A stretch of 64,000 bases of DNA from Tabrizicola_A aquatica (GTDB taxonomy: Bacteria; Pseudomonadota; Alphaproteobacteria; Rhodobacterales; Rhodobacteraceae): the NCBI GenBank assembly GCA_965194375.1, contig OZ239428.1. One strand, 5' to 3'. The translations under genes and the position numbers were made by a program. Positions 1 to 7,374 of the stretch are shown piece by piece. The notes beneath the pieces were generated by a model. The model saw nothing but the letters and a program-made list of their open reading frames with translations, was not told where the DNA came from and did not search any database. Positions within the stretch are counted from its first letter, which is position 1. The number at the start of each line of letters is the position of its first letter.

Positions 1-59
1 AGCGCCTCTAACGCAACACGCGCCTTGAACGCCGCGTCATGGTTCCTGCGTTTCTTCAT
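1..59 (-). mobile_element. IS3-family transposase OrfA, 5' end only
   Basis: The reverse strand starts ATG at 59 and reads MKKRRNHDAAFKARVALEA before running off the left edge. This is the typical beginning of the small helix-turn-helix OrfA of IS3-family transposases, which with OrfB makes the transposase. A GGAG ribosome binding site precedes the ATG. The rest of the element lies outside the window, so its intactness is unknown. Confidence 0.8.
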
Positions 60-113
60 GTTCTGATCTCCTCGTTCTTGGAGACCAGCAGACGTCAGAT
101 CGTAGCTTCCGTC

Positions 114-140
114 ACTGTCCGATTTTCGGGGAGTAGCTCA
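114..140. repeat. Probable terminal inverted repeat of the IS3-type element
   Basis: Read on the reverse strand, the sequence begins TGAGCTACTCCCCGAAAATC and continues CGGACAG, running toward the transposase start. IS3 elements end in TG...CA and often carry a CCCGAAAATCGGACA-like tip. The outer end is placed at 140. The partner repeat is outside the window, so the exact end is an inference. Confidence 0.6.
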
Positions 141-141
141 G

Positions 142-480
142 GTGGAGGCTGAAAATCCTTCCTCCCCGCTTGAAGAAGCGTTTTGGAACCGTGTCGTTGA
201 TTATGAAGATGTCTTGGAGGAGAAGGCTGGACGACCCGTCAAGGCACAGTATACCCGACGTGCCGTTAAAGCCTCATCAGTGCATGACTTTCTGACTACA
301 TTGATGCGGAAGGGTCATACGCAAGGCTGGAAGTTGTTGAAGGGTGCTGATCGAACAGATGTCTCCTATGAGACTGTAATTGATGAGTTCTCAGATCTGT
401 TTGATGAAGAGGTGGTTAAAGAAGCTCGGGAACGGCTCAAGCGCAAGAAACCCGTTGATCCCAACAGTGATCCTCATTGA
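142..480 (+). pseudogene. Hypothetical protein, probably 5'-truncated by the IS
   Basis: An open frame of 112 codons starts with GTG two bases after the inferred end of the IS, with no ribosome binding site of its own. The product is charged and soluble, rich in Glu, Lys and Arg, with no motif I recognise. The lack of initiation signals and the abutting IS suggest that the original start was displaced to the far side of the element. It could also be an intact short gene using an IS-borne promoter. Confidence 0.5.
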
Positions 481-536
481 TTAGGGATTAGACCTTCGAG
501 CAGCATTCAGCTGACGTCAAAGCATGTGGAAACAGA

Positions 537-1244
537 ATGGCTGCGAAACGGTACTGGCAGATCAAGTCAAGGAAACAGCACATCCGCCTGTGGTTTGAGT
601 TCCTGAAACTTGCCCACCTTGATCCAGCATTGCAGGACAACCTGAAGAAATCAGCCGAGTTCTATGCGCCATGGGGGGATGTAACGACAACGCTGTTCGA
701 CCCTTGGTGGGCACAGCACAAACACTTGTTCGGCGATGACAGGGTGATGGAGGTCAGCAAGGTCTCGCAGCACCCAAACCTGATGACGATTCAAGTGCCT
801 TTGAATGTTGCAGTGTCGACGACGATCAAAGAGGTCAAACGATTGATCGAGGAACGGCAGGAGCAAAAGCTACGGGAGCTTGGCGTTGATCCATCAAACC
901 GCAAGTCAAAGGTCGTTGGGTTCAGCAAATACGAGCTGAACGCAGGACCAGAGTTTTCGGGGAAAGCGTACAACGGCATCTTGTTGATGTACCGTTACTG
1001 GGTCGAACTTGGACGCCCAAAGCCATTCAATGACAGTGTGATTGATGCCCTAAGGGCTAAGTTCGATGCTCGACCGAACAACAAGACGTCAGATCGCCCA
1101 GGGTTCACGCTGCAGGACAAAGACGTGCCCGCCAAAAAGAAAAACCTCCGATACGATGACGATGTGGTTCGCCAGTATCGGAGGTATCTAGAGATTGGCA
1201 GCAGAGTTGTTAGCTCGACGTCACTTGGTCGCTTTCCGCAGTGA
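537..1244 (+). CDS. Hypothetical protein with exchanged C-terminus
   Basis: This 235-codon soluble protein matches no family I recognise. Its coding sequence up to about codon 217 is continued, in a diverged copy, at 1854-1982, where the same frame ends after a different tail. The present last 18 or so codons run into the 3' end of the convergent gene at 1210-1743, so the two coding regions overlap by 35 bases. The original 3' end therefore seems to have been pushed away by an inserted segment of about 750 bp. Confidence 0.6.
   Translation: MAAKRYWQIKSRKQHIRLWFEFLKLAHLDPALQDNLKKSAEFYAPWGDVTTTLFDPWWAQHKHLFGDDRVMEVSKVSQHPNLMTIQVPLNVAVSTTIKEVKRLIEERQEQKLRELGVDPSNRKSKVVGFSKYELNAGPEFSGKAYNGILLMYRYWVELGRPKPFNDSVIDALRAKFDARPNNKTSDRPGFTLQDKDVPAKKKNLRYDDDVVRQYRRYLEIGSRVVSSTSLGRFPQ
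1104..1187 (+). repeat. Direct repeat A, copy 1, with an 11-bp inverted repeat
   Basis: This copy lies at the 3' end of the preceding gene and matches 1854-1937 at an offset of exactly 750 bases, with only a few mismatches from 1115 on. Inside it, ACCTCCGATAC (1144-1154) and GTATCGGAGGT (1175-1185) form perfect inverted arms around a 20-nt spacer. Confidence 0.85.
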
Positions 1245-1743
1245 TCCCGTAGGTTTTTCGCATCACTCGTTCGAAGAAGTCACAGAATTCTCTTAGTTTC
1301 GGGTTTTTCGCTCGAAACTCTGTGACTACATCCAAATAACTACGAAAGATCGCAGTCTCATACTCTTTAAAATAAATTGCAGAGTAACCCAAGCTTGGCT
1401 CTCCCTTCAAATTCCGAGATCTCTGAACTTCAAATAAGAAGTCAGAGTTGATCCACTTTCGACCGTACTCGCAGCCCTCTATGAGTACCTCACAAGCTTC
1501 GTCGGTTAGCTGCAAATGTCTAGTTCCGTATTCCTTCATACAGAATTGATCGAACTCTTCCCTTGTCGAAAAGGAAACAGAACCTTCTCTGCCCTGACCC
1601 ACTTCATCTTCACGGTCACTCTGCTCAAGGTCATATAAATGATTAATTAGCAGCTCAGCGGCAGAGTCTTTCTCGTACTCTGCGTCATAGTCAGCCCCCA
1701 GGTTTTCATCACGCCGATATACGTTCAATTCATTGCAATTCAT
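1210..1743 (-). CDS. Hypothetical acidic protein carried between repeats
   Basis: This 177-residue protein is rich in Glu and Asp, with no signal peptide or membrane segment and no family I recognise. An AAAGGA site precedes the ATG at 1743. The gene lies wholly between the two copies of repeat A and is A+T-rich, like cargo DNA. It reads opposite to the gene it interrupts. It could be a small defence or host-interaction gene, but nothing in the sequence proves this. Confidence 0.55.
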   Translation of the reverse strand: MNCNELNVYRRDENLGADYDAEYEKDSAAELLINHLYDLEQSDREDEVGQGREGSVSFSTREEFDQFCMKEYGTRHLQLTDEACEVLIEGCEYGRKWINSDFLFEVQRSRNLKGEPSLGYSAIYFKEYETAIFRSYLDVVTEFRAKNPKLREFCDFFERVMRKTYGITAESDQVTSS

Positions 1744-1816
1744 GTTTTCATCCTTTGATTTGTAAGTTGGTATGGTGTTATTGCCATTTTTAAAATATAT
1801 TCCATCCTTTATGCAG

Positions 1817-1852
1817 AATTTAGGACTTCAGTTTTTCGAACCGCTGTCCGAA
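1817..1852. repeat. Direct repeat B, copy 1
   Basis: The core AATTTAGGACTTCAGTT, then two variable bases, then TCGAACCGCTGTCCGAA recurs at 2532-2567, 715 bases away. Each copy sits just upstream of one of the two reverse-strand cargo genes (starts at 1743 and 2483). It could be a shared promoter region or a recombination boundary. Confidence 0.8.
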
Positions 1853-1853
1853 A

Positions 1854-1982
1854 TTCACAAAGCAGAACAAAGACGTACCTGACAAAAAGAAAAACCTCCG
1901 ATACGATGACGATGTGGTTCGCCAGTATCGGAGGTATTTGAGTGCTGAGGATGGAACCGTCAGATTGGCATCTGCTGGATGA
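1854..1982 (+). pseudogene. Displaced 3' end of the gene at 537 (repeat A, copy 2, plus tail)
   Basis: The forward frame reads through repeat A copy 2 and then ends RRYLSAEDGTVRLASAG with a TGA at 1980-1982. The part before the inverted repeat differs from copy 1 by several substitutions (for example KFTKQNKDVPDKKK against GFTLQDKDVPAKKK). It therefore came from a related gene or is an old duplication, not a recent exact copy. Confidence 0.65.
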
Positions 1983-2000
1983 TTTACCTATTAAGAATAA

Positions 2001-2483
2001 TTAAATATGGGTTTTCCCGATTCGAGTTACAATTTTTGGCTCTATTTTGGCATAGTAATTTTTAATAAAATCGATCTTATTAGGGTCCCCTTCGCTTTCC
2101 TTGATAAATTGATCTCGAAACGATCTTGAGAGATCTATTTCCTCTTCAAGCCATTGCGCCCTTGTCCCCTCTTCGATATCACAGTTTGAAGTTGACATGA
2201 ACACAACTGCGTCGTTGAAGATGAAGGTGAAATAGTCATCATACTTTTGTTTGAGAATTCCAATCAGTTCGCTTGAGTGAAGGACCAGCATTTCTCTGTC
2301 TTCTCTTGCCCTGAATGAAATTTCAAACAAATCAAGGAATTTCTGAGTCGAATGATTAACCGCATTCTTCAGGTCGTTTAGATCCTTCTGGCGAAGCTGT
2401 GTAAAATACACAGCGGTTCCTCTTTGGCGGATGTAGCATTTGTTTTCGGATTCGGTGCAGCTTACAAAATTTTCTTTAGTCAT
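2001..2483 (-). CDS. Hypothetical protein, second cargo gene
   Basis: This 160-residue soluble protein is unlike any family I recognise, with a mixed charged and aromatic composition and no signal peptide. I chose the ATG at 2483 because AAGGAG stands eight bases before it; a longer frame opens at 2519 without such a site. The gene lies between repeat A copy 2 and repeat B copy 2, in the same orientation as the cargo gene at 1210-1743. Confidence 0.55.
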   Translation of the reverse strand: MTKENFVSCTESENKCYIRQRGTAVYFTQLRQKDLNDLKNAVNHSTQKFLDLFEISFRAREDREMLVLHSSELIGILKQKYDDYFTFIFNDAVVFMSTSNCDIEEGTRAQWLEEEIDLSRSFRDQFIKESEGDPNKIDFIKNYYAKIEPKIVTRIGKTHI

Positions 2484-2531
2484 GTTTGGATCTCCTTTTC
2501 CATATAACCGATATGCCATCTCTCACATTCA

Positions 2532-2567
2532 AAATTTAGGACTTCAGTTGCTCGAACCGCTGTCCGA
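2532..2567. repeat. Direct repeat B, copy 2
   Basis: This is the second copy of the element at 1817-1852, differing mainly at the two central bases. It lies between the second cargo gene and the serine recombinase gene. Confidence 0.8.
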
Positions 2568-2642
2568 ACTGTTGTCAAATCCCTCAGTTCCATTGATGCC
2601 GTACCCAGCAGACGTTGGTTTGTCGGTTACGGGGGCAAGAGG

Positions 2643-3281
2643 ATGGTCGAATATGTGGTCTATTATCGGGTATCGACCGAGCGTCAGGGCCGATCAGGAC
2701 TTGGACTTGATGCCCAGCGGTCGATGGTTGATCGCTTCATCCAGCCGACCGACACGATCACAGCCGAGTTCACGGAAATCGAGTCTGGAAAGAATGACAA
2801 ACGGCTAGAGCTGTGGAAGGCAATCAGCCTCGTCAAGAAGACCAAGGCAAAGTTGTTGATCCCAAAGCTGGATCGGTTCTCCCGCAAGGTGTCGTTCATC
2901 GCTGGGATCATCGACCAAGGGATCGAACTGGTTGTTTGCGAGTATCCCAACGTCAACACGTTCTTCCTGCACCTTCTCGCTTGTTTTGCCGAGGAAGAGC
3001 GTCGTCAGATTTCTGAACGGACCCGAGCAGCCCTTGCCGAGGCTAAGAAGCGTGGACGACAGCTAGGCGTTAACGGCAAACGACTTGCCGAGGCTCGGAA
3101 GCAGCAAAAGCGTGAGTTTGTGGAGGCAAACCTACTAGCCTTCAGGGTGATCTGGGATCAAGCCCCTTCCGCATCTGAGGCAGCACGTCGATTGAACGAC
3201 GCAAAGCTAGAAACCCCAAAGGGGACAAAGTGGTACCCTGCCACTGTGCTGAGCTTTGCAGCCGTGGCAGGGCTGATTTGA
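2643..3281 (+). CDS. Serine recombinase (resolvase/invertase family)
   Basis: This 212-residue enzyme has the resolvase catalytic domain: YRVSTERQ at residues 8-15 with nucleophile Ser11, and LDRFSR at 76-81 giving Asp77, Arg78 and Arg81. A long helix with arginines follows (about 115-140), then a short C-terminal helix-turn-helix. The family cuts and rejoins DNA through a phosphoserine link at short inverted-arm sites, causing inversion, excision or cointegrate resolution. It sits at the end of the repeat-flanked genes and is a candidate for moving them, but its target site is not identified. Confidence 0.88.
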   Translation: MVEYVVYYRVSTERQGRSGLGLDAQRSMVDRFIQPTDTITAEFTEIESGKNDKRLELWKAISLVKKTKAKLLIPKLDRFSRKVSFIAGIIDQGIELVVCEYPNVNTFFLHLLACFAEEERRQISERTRAALAEAKKRGRQLGVNGKRLAEARKQQKREFVEANLLAFRVIWDQAPSASEAARRLNDAKLETPKGTKWYPATVLSFAAVAGLI

Positions 3282-3338
3282 TTACTTGGACTTCTTGAAC
3301 CGACCACGGATCGCTTCCGAGGCGGTTTCAAACCGGTG
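3282..3338 (-). pseudogene. 3' remnant of a paralog of the gene at 3833-4207
   Basis: The reverse strand reads HRFETASEAIRGRFKKSK followed by a stop. This aligns without gaps to the last residues of the intact gene at 3833-4207, which end QQIEAASEAIRSRFRKSR, with 12 of 18 identical. Only the 3' end survives; upstream sequence is replaced by the small gene at 3328-3537. Confidence 0.75.
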
Positions 3339-3537
3339 GAGGGGCGCTACTAGTCCCAGAAACAGCAACTGCGATTAGCACAAGTAGCAGCAAGGGCAAC
3401 AGAACTCCCCCCGAAGATGCAGCAGTCTCCGCTACCACTACTTCCTGCTCCATGGTCGGCTCAACGACCCCACCTGCGTAAGCACCTTGGGTTGCAAGAG
3501 CGCAGAAAGCTCCCGCCAAGAGTATCTTTTTGTTCAT
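3328..3537 (-). CDS. Small exported or membrane protein
   Basis: The 69-residue product has a clear signal peptide (MNKKILLAGAFCALATQGAYA), a short Glu- and Val-rich stretch, and then a hydrophobic segment of about 16 residues (GGVLLPLLLLVLIAVAVSG). AGAAGG precedes the start. It resembles the small exported proteins common in Rhodobacterales whose function is unknown. Its last codons and stop lie inside the remnant of another gene, out of frame with it, so the natural C-terminus may have been replaced. Confidence 0.6.
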   Translation of the reverse strand: MNKKILLAGAFCALATQGAYAGGVVEPTMEQEVVVAETAASSGGVLLPLLLLVLIAVAVSGTSSAPPPV

Positions 3538-3832
3538 GTCGTTTACCTTCTATTGCTGCAAAGCAGCTGTGGCGTCCAAGAGGGCAACCCCTGCAACAAC
3601 ACCGCCCTCGTAAACACTCTTTCGTGAAAAGAAGAATAATGCAACGACCCATAAAATAGGAAAGCGCTTCGCTTTTGCGTCATAGCCAGAATGTGACGAT
3701 GTCTTCGAGCGCTTGTTTGGTCCGACCACCATCGGCACTGTCGATTGGTTAAGGCTCCAAGCAAAGCAGTATCAGCCAAATCAGAACTTGTTGGGCATTT
3801 TGGGTTTAGAATTGCAGACGTGTGACTTGAAC
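3538..3832. other. Spacer with no convincing gene
   Basis: A reverse-strand frame (3550-3738) would encode one hydrophobic stretch, but it has no good ribosome binding site or recognisable product. The stretch probably holds the promoter of the small gene at 3537. Confidence 0.4.
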
Positions 3833-4207
3833 TCACCTCGACTTCCTAAACCTACTACGGATTGCCTCTGAGGCGGCCTCAATCTGTTGATCGAGATCCC
3901 CTGATCGAACCATAGTTTTCAACTGATCGATCTTCGCTGCCACGTCTTCCAACGATTGGCACAGGATCGCTGACTTGCCATCTCCGATCGGCAAGGGTTT
4001 CTTGGCATAGCGAACCTCAAGATAGAACTTGCCGCTGTCATCCGCCCAGAACCACATCCTGGGCGACCAGTGACCAGCCGCAAACCGTGCGACTTCTGCG
4101 GATTGCTTGGTAAGCCCTTCGATCAGTCGCTGCCGTTTGATCGCTGCCGAATTTGCCTTTGGACGTTCTGTGACGTCAACGAATACGAAATTTGATTTGG
4201 CAGCCAT
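3833..4207 (-). CDS. DUF6641-like hypothetical protein
   Basis: This 124-residue soluble protein has a central MWFWADDSGKFYLEVRYAKK block followed by PLPIGDGKSAI and a helical C-terminus. The pattern recalls the small DUF6641 proteins found on plasmids and islands, whose role is unknown; that assignment is from memory. GGGAGA precedes the ATG. It is divergent from the H-NS-like gene at 4395, and its 3' end is partly duplicated at 3282-3338. Confidence 0.6.
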   Translation of the reverse strand: MAAKSNFVFVDVTERPKANSAAIKRQRLIEGLTKQSAEVARFAAGHWSPRMWFWADDSGKFYLEVRYAKKPLPIGDGKSAILCQSLEDVAAKIDQLKTMVRSGDLDQQIEAASEAIRSRFRKSR

Positions 4208-4394
4208 GTTGTTCTCCCACTAACCGCAACAATGGCGTCCAGAATTCCAGAAAAGATCACAACGGAGAACAATCCAAAGGCATGTCCCTCTCTATAATGC
4301 CTGATACATGGCTTCTGCTTTAAGATGTATTGCAAATGAGATGGAAGAACCCTATTGATCGCAGATAGAGCAATTATATTAGGTTTGCAAAATC

Positions 4395-4706
4395 ATGGAT
4401 CTGAACAACCTCAGCCTCTCCGAGCTCAAGAAACTTCATTCTGACGTGACCAAAGCGATTGATGGTTTCGGGGATCGCAAGAAGAAAGAAGCCCGTTCTG
4501 CACTTGAAGCAAAAGCCAAGGAAATGGGTTTTTCCCTCGCCGAGCTGCTTGGCGATGCTCCAAAAGAGCGTAAGCGTGGCGCCGTAGCTGCGAAGTACTG
4601 CCACCCCGAGAACTCCAGTCTGACGTGGACGGGTCGTGGACGTAAGCCGAAGTGGGTCGTAGAAGCCCTTGCTGCGGGGAAAGCTCTGAGCGATCTCGCA
4701 ATCTGA
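4395..4706 (+). CDS. H-NS-like nucleoid protein (HvrA family), copy 1
   Basis: This 103-residue protein has an N-terminal coiled-coil oligomerisation region (about residues 5-50) and a C-terminal DNA-binding loop with TWTGRGRKPKWV (about 76-87), the hallmark of H-NS/HvrA proteins. These bind curved, A+T-rich DNA and silence transcription. A close paralog of equal length lies at 8639-8950. The two also share upstream sequence (GATGTATTGCA, then GCAATTATA and AGGTTTGC), so the promoter was duplicated with the gene. The likely role is silencing of the surrounding island. Confidence 0.88.
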   Translation: MDLNNLSLSELKKLHSDVTKAIDGFGDRKKKEARSALEAKAKEMGFSLAELLGDAPKERKRGAVAAKYCHPENSSLTWTGRGRKPKWVVEALAAGKALSDLAI

Positions 4707-4712
4707 CCTTGT

Positions 4713-4736
4713 AACGGGTCCTTACAGGGACCCGTT
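4713..4736 (+). terminator. Hairpin after H-NS copy 1
   Basis: AACGGGTCC and GGACCCGTT form a perfect 9-bp stem with a 6-nt loop starting seven bases after the stop codon. No T-run follows, so termination may be weak. Confidence 0.6.
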
Positions 4737-4738
4737 CA

Positions 4739-4843
4739 CTATGCCCCAAAGTTTCGAAGGTTCCGTACCATCTCCTTCGACAACGGCAGGAACCGTGCGA
4801 ACAATCGTTTGATCTGGTATGTTGCCGTCCTACCGATCATCTT
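4739..4843 (-). pseudogene. 3' end of a second tyrosine integrase
   Basis: The reverse strand reads KMIGRTATYQIKRLFARFLP and continues LSKEMVRNLRNFGA before a stop. It aligns to the last 33 or so residues of the integrase at 5571-6776 (KNAGTSVDQIERFYARFLP...). The catalytic tyrosine of the intact enzyme is replaced by Phe. Only this fragment is present, next to the gene of unknown function at 5003-5491. Confidence 0.8.
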
Positions 4844-5002
4844 AGAGCGTCAACAGATACAAGATCCAGTTGGGTTCATCAAACCAGTTGCAAATTCTGC
4901 ACTCAGTAAAAGAGCTCATTCTCAATGTTGCTCCCAAAGTGCATACTCTTTCATGATTTCACGACCCCTCACCTAAGCCCAGCCCCCATAACATCGATAA
5001 CT

Positions 5003-5491
5003 TTAATTATTGGGGTCGAGAAAGTCCAATAGCATTCCACTAACACTTTCAACAGGTATTCTCAAATCGTTCTTAAATACAGGCTCTCCATTTGATACAA
5101 GGCGAACGCTCAGCATTGAGGAAAAAAACACAAATATCTTACGAAGATTTGCACTACCTTTCTCAATATCCCTATTCAATTTCAAGAAGATGAATTGTGG
5201 ATAAAACCTGCATATAGAAGAGATATTGTCAAATGAAATATTGTAATTAGTTGAATCGTATTGTGAAAATTGAAGGGAAAGATTTCTTGGTGGTCTATTG
5301 ACCATTGCGTCCCATCTCCAATTTATTGATTTCTTATGGAAGACAAGGAAATAGCATCCATCATCAGGTTTTTTGTGTAGAAAGAGCTTTTCACTATCAT
5401 CTTGGTAGGTATTATGAAAAGTCGGAAGTATTATATTGCGTCCTAGGATGGGCAGCGAGTCGATGCGCCACATTTCTCGTGGTGATACCAT
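5003..5491 (-). CDS. Hypothetical A+T-rich protein
   Basis: This 162-residue protein is rich in Phe, Ser, Asn and Ile, with no recognised domain or signal peptide. Its base composition is clearly lower in GC than the core genome, which points to transfer. It lies between an integrase 3' remnant and the intact integrase, repeating the pattern of unknown genes flanked by duplicated 3' ends. A start at 5473 is also possible. The ribosome binding site is weak for both. Confidence 0.5.
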   Translation of the reverse strand: MVSPREMWRIDSLPILGRNIILPTFHNTYQDDSEKLFLHKKPDDGCYFLVFHKKSINWRWDAMVNRPPRNLSLQFSQYDSTNYNISFDNISSICRFYPQFIFLKLNRDIEKGSANLRKIFVFFSSMLSVRLVSNGEPVFKNDLRIPVESVSGMLLDFLDPNN

Positions 5492-5570
5492 TTTTTAATT
5501 TACCCAGTTTTAACGTATTGTGAACTTATATTGCCATTACAGATCTAATTTCTAAAATCAAGGGCACCCT

Positions 5571-6776
5571 TCACTCACCAAAACTTTGCAGGTTCCGTGC
5601 CATCTCCTTCGACAACGGCAGGAACCGTGCGTAGAAGCGTTCGATCTGATCGACCGACGTCCCAGCGTTCTTGGCGAGGTTGAAGATGTTCACCCGCCCA
5701 TCGCTGTTGATGATCCTCATACAGATGGCAGTATGGCGCAAGGAATAGAGCGTATGCGTTTTGCCCGTTACCGCATCGGTCTCGAGCCCTGACACCCTCA
5801 GAACCTCATTAAACAACCGCTGCACCATACCCGATGCCGTGGTTCGATTTTCCCAGCGAGGATAGAAGATGTAGTCCTCTGACTTTGCGTTAGGATATCT
5901 CTTCTTGATCCGCTCATACACGGACACAGCCGCCTCCATCGTGTTGGCTGCCCGAAACCCTGTCTTTCCATCACGGACCGTGACGATCAAACGCCTTGGA
6001 TCATCTGCAATCGTGACGTCTGAATGCCGAATTGCATAAAGCTCAGACATGATCGGTCGAACGAAGGAATGGGTCAGAAACAACAGCAGGTCGTAGAACT
6101 CGTCATCAACCGCAAAGCCTCTGACCTGAACCCCCTGCCCCTCCATCTGCTTCACAGCCTTAAGCAGCTTCTGGTAGGCGTCGTCCTCCTTCGCCACCAA
6201 GGGCGCAAACCGAAAGAACGGTCGGGGATTGTCCTTCACCCTAGCCCTTGGCGTTGCGGGAACGTTGTCGATGACACCCTCATCCCGTGCGATCTTCAAC
6301 ACATTACGAAACGCAGCCATCAACGTATTCTTGCTTGAAGACGAAAGGTCAGGACGCTTCTTCTCAAGTTGGGCGATATAGTCCTGATAGGTGTTCGTCT
6401 TGAGCTGCCTGACATCCATCTCACCGAAGTGCCTCAGCAGCCCCCAGTCTTCGTTCTGGATAGCCCAATGGATGGACTTGACGTAGCCATCGCTCCGATC
6501 ACCCGCTTTGCCCTGTATCCGTGCCTTATGCAAAAGCTTCAAAGCGAAGTGGCGGAACGTGTAGCGGCTTTCGATCAAGGGCTCAGCTCTGAGCAACGAC
6601 AGCGCAAGTTCCTGAGCCGCCGCCCTTGCCCTGATCGAGCTATCCTCGCCCGTCGATTTGACCAGGTATTTCTTGGTCCGACGATCCCAAATTCGAACGT
6701 ACCACTTCGATGAACCACCGACCTTGTAGATCGATAAGCCCTTGTAAAGATTGATCGCTGATGGAACGTTGGTCAT
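5571..6776 (-). CDS. Tyrosine-type site-specific integrase
   Basis: This 401-residue phage/island integrase has an N-terminal arm- and core-binding region (about 70-175) and a C-terminal catalytic domain with Arg240 (SFVRPIMSEL), Arg347-His348 (YSLRHTAI) and Tyr382 (ERFYARF). The first box-II position is Tyr instead of the usual His. The family integrates islands, commonly into tRNA genes. The 3' half of a tRNA-Asn lies 80 bp from its start, the expected position of an att site. A fragment of a related integrase lies downstream at 4739-4843. Confidence 0.9.
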   Translation of the reverse strand: MTNVPSAINLYKGLSIYKVGGSSKWYVRIWDRRTKKYLVKSTGEDSSIRARAAAQELALSLLRAEPLIESRYTFRHFALKLLHKARIQGKAGDRSDGYVKSIHWAIQNEDWGLLRHFGEMDVRQLKTNTYQDYIAQLEKKRPDLSSSSKNTLMAAFRNVLKIARDEGVIDNVPATPRARVKDNPRPFFRFAPLVAKEDDAYQKLLKAVKQMEGQGVQVRGFAVDDEFYDLLLFLTHSFVRPIMSELYAIRHSDVTIADDPRRLIVTVRDGKTGFRAANTMEAAVSVYERIKKRYPNAKSEDYIFYPRWENRTTASGMVQRLFNEVLRVSGLETDAVTGKTHTLYSLRHTAICMRIINSDGRVNIFNLAKNAGTSVDQIERFYARFLPLSKEMARNLQSFGE

Positions 6777-6855
6777 GTGGGCTGGGGGATCGTTACTTAT
6801 AAAGCCGAGATATAACGTACCGTATAACCTCTTGTTTTATATGACAACCACTATA

Positions 6856-6901
6856 ACTGTTAATCAATTGGTCGTAGGTTCGATCCCTACCGCCGGAGCC
6901 A
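6856..6901 (+). repeat. 3' half of tRNA-Asn: probable integrase attachment site
   Basis: The sequence from the anticodon loop (CTGTTAATC, anticodon GTT) runs through a T arm (GTAGG/CCTAC with TTCGATC loop) to CGCCGGAG and CCA. The 5' half is absent, so this is not a working tRNA. Islands that integrate into tRNA genes leave just such a fragment at one end. The intact tRNA-Asn should be at the other end, outside the window. Confidence 0.82.
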
Positions 6902-7374
6902 ATTTCCACCATCTTATCAATGACTTGGGCGCCACGTGGCGCTTATGTTGTTTTCGTGAAACGTGTTAACGCTTGGCGAAGCCTTGCGAAGCTTCACATT
7001 GCCTCACCGTGGGAATTTTCACCGGCGCCCATTGTCCAAAGGATCACGCGCTGGCGATCTCCCACCACAAATATGCCCAAAGGGCGGATCTCAAGATCCT
7101 CGGCGAACTTAGAGGCGGTTCACAACCTTGAGACACCCTCTTAGCGACCAGAGCCCTTTTGAACACCTTCAGCGCATGCCTTTTGTATCGGCCGACGCTC
7201 AATCTCTCGCGAACGCTTAAGCTCATCAATTTTTGACCACATGGAGCGGGAACGGCGGTCGGAAGCAGTGCTTCGCTGTCTTGATGTTATTCGCCATAAG
7301 TTGTGAACGGGACATGTGCCACAAGATCACGACACTGCCGGACAACCCTTTAAAATCGTAGGGTTTCCCGTGAT
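6902..7374. other. Non-coding stretch beyond the att scar
   Basis: I find no supported gene here. A forward frame ending at about 7133 (HKYAQRADLKILGELRGGSQP, then a stop) looks like the end of a decayed coding region, but I cannot assign it. Confidence 0.4.

Noticed and set aside
1104..1937. Integron with attC sites
   Set aside because: No integron tyrosine integrase and no attC-type R/L boxes are seen; the nearby recombinase is of the serine family.
3550..3738. Reverse-strand frame with a hydrophobic stretch upstream of the 69-codon gene
   Set aside because: No ribosome binding site and no family resemblance. Another frame over the same bases is equally open, so I cannot support it as a gene.
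7010..7133. Possible C-terminal end of a decayed gene beyond the tRNA-Asn scar
   Set aside because: The upstream part has odd residues and an early stop; too short to assign.
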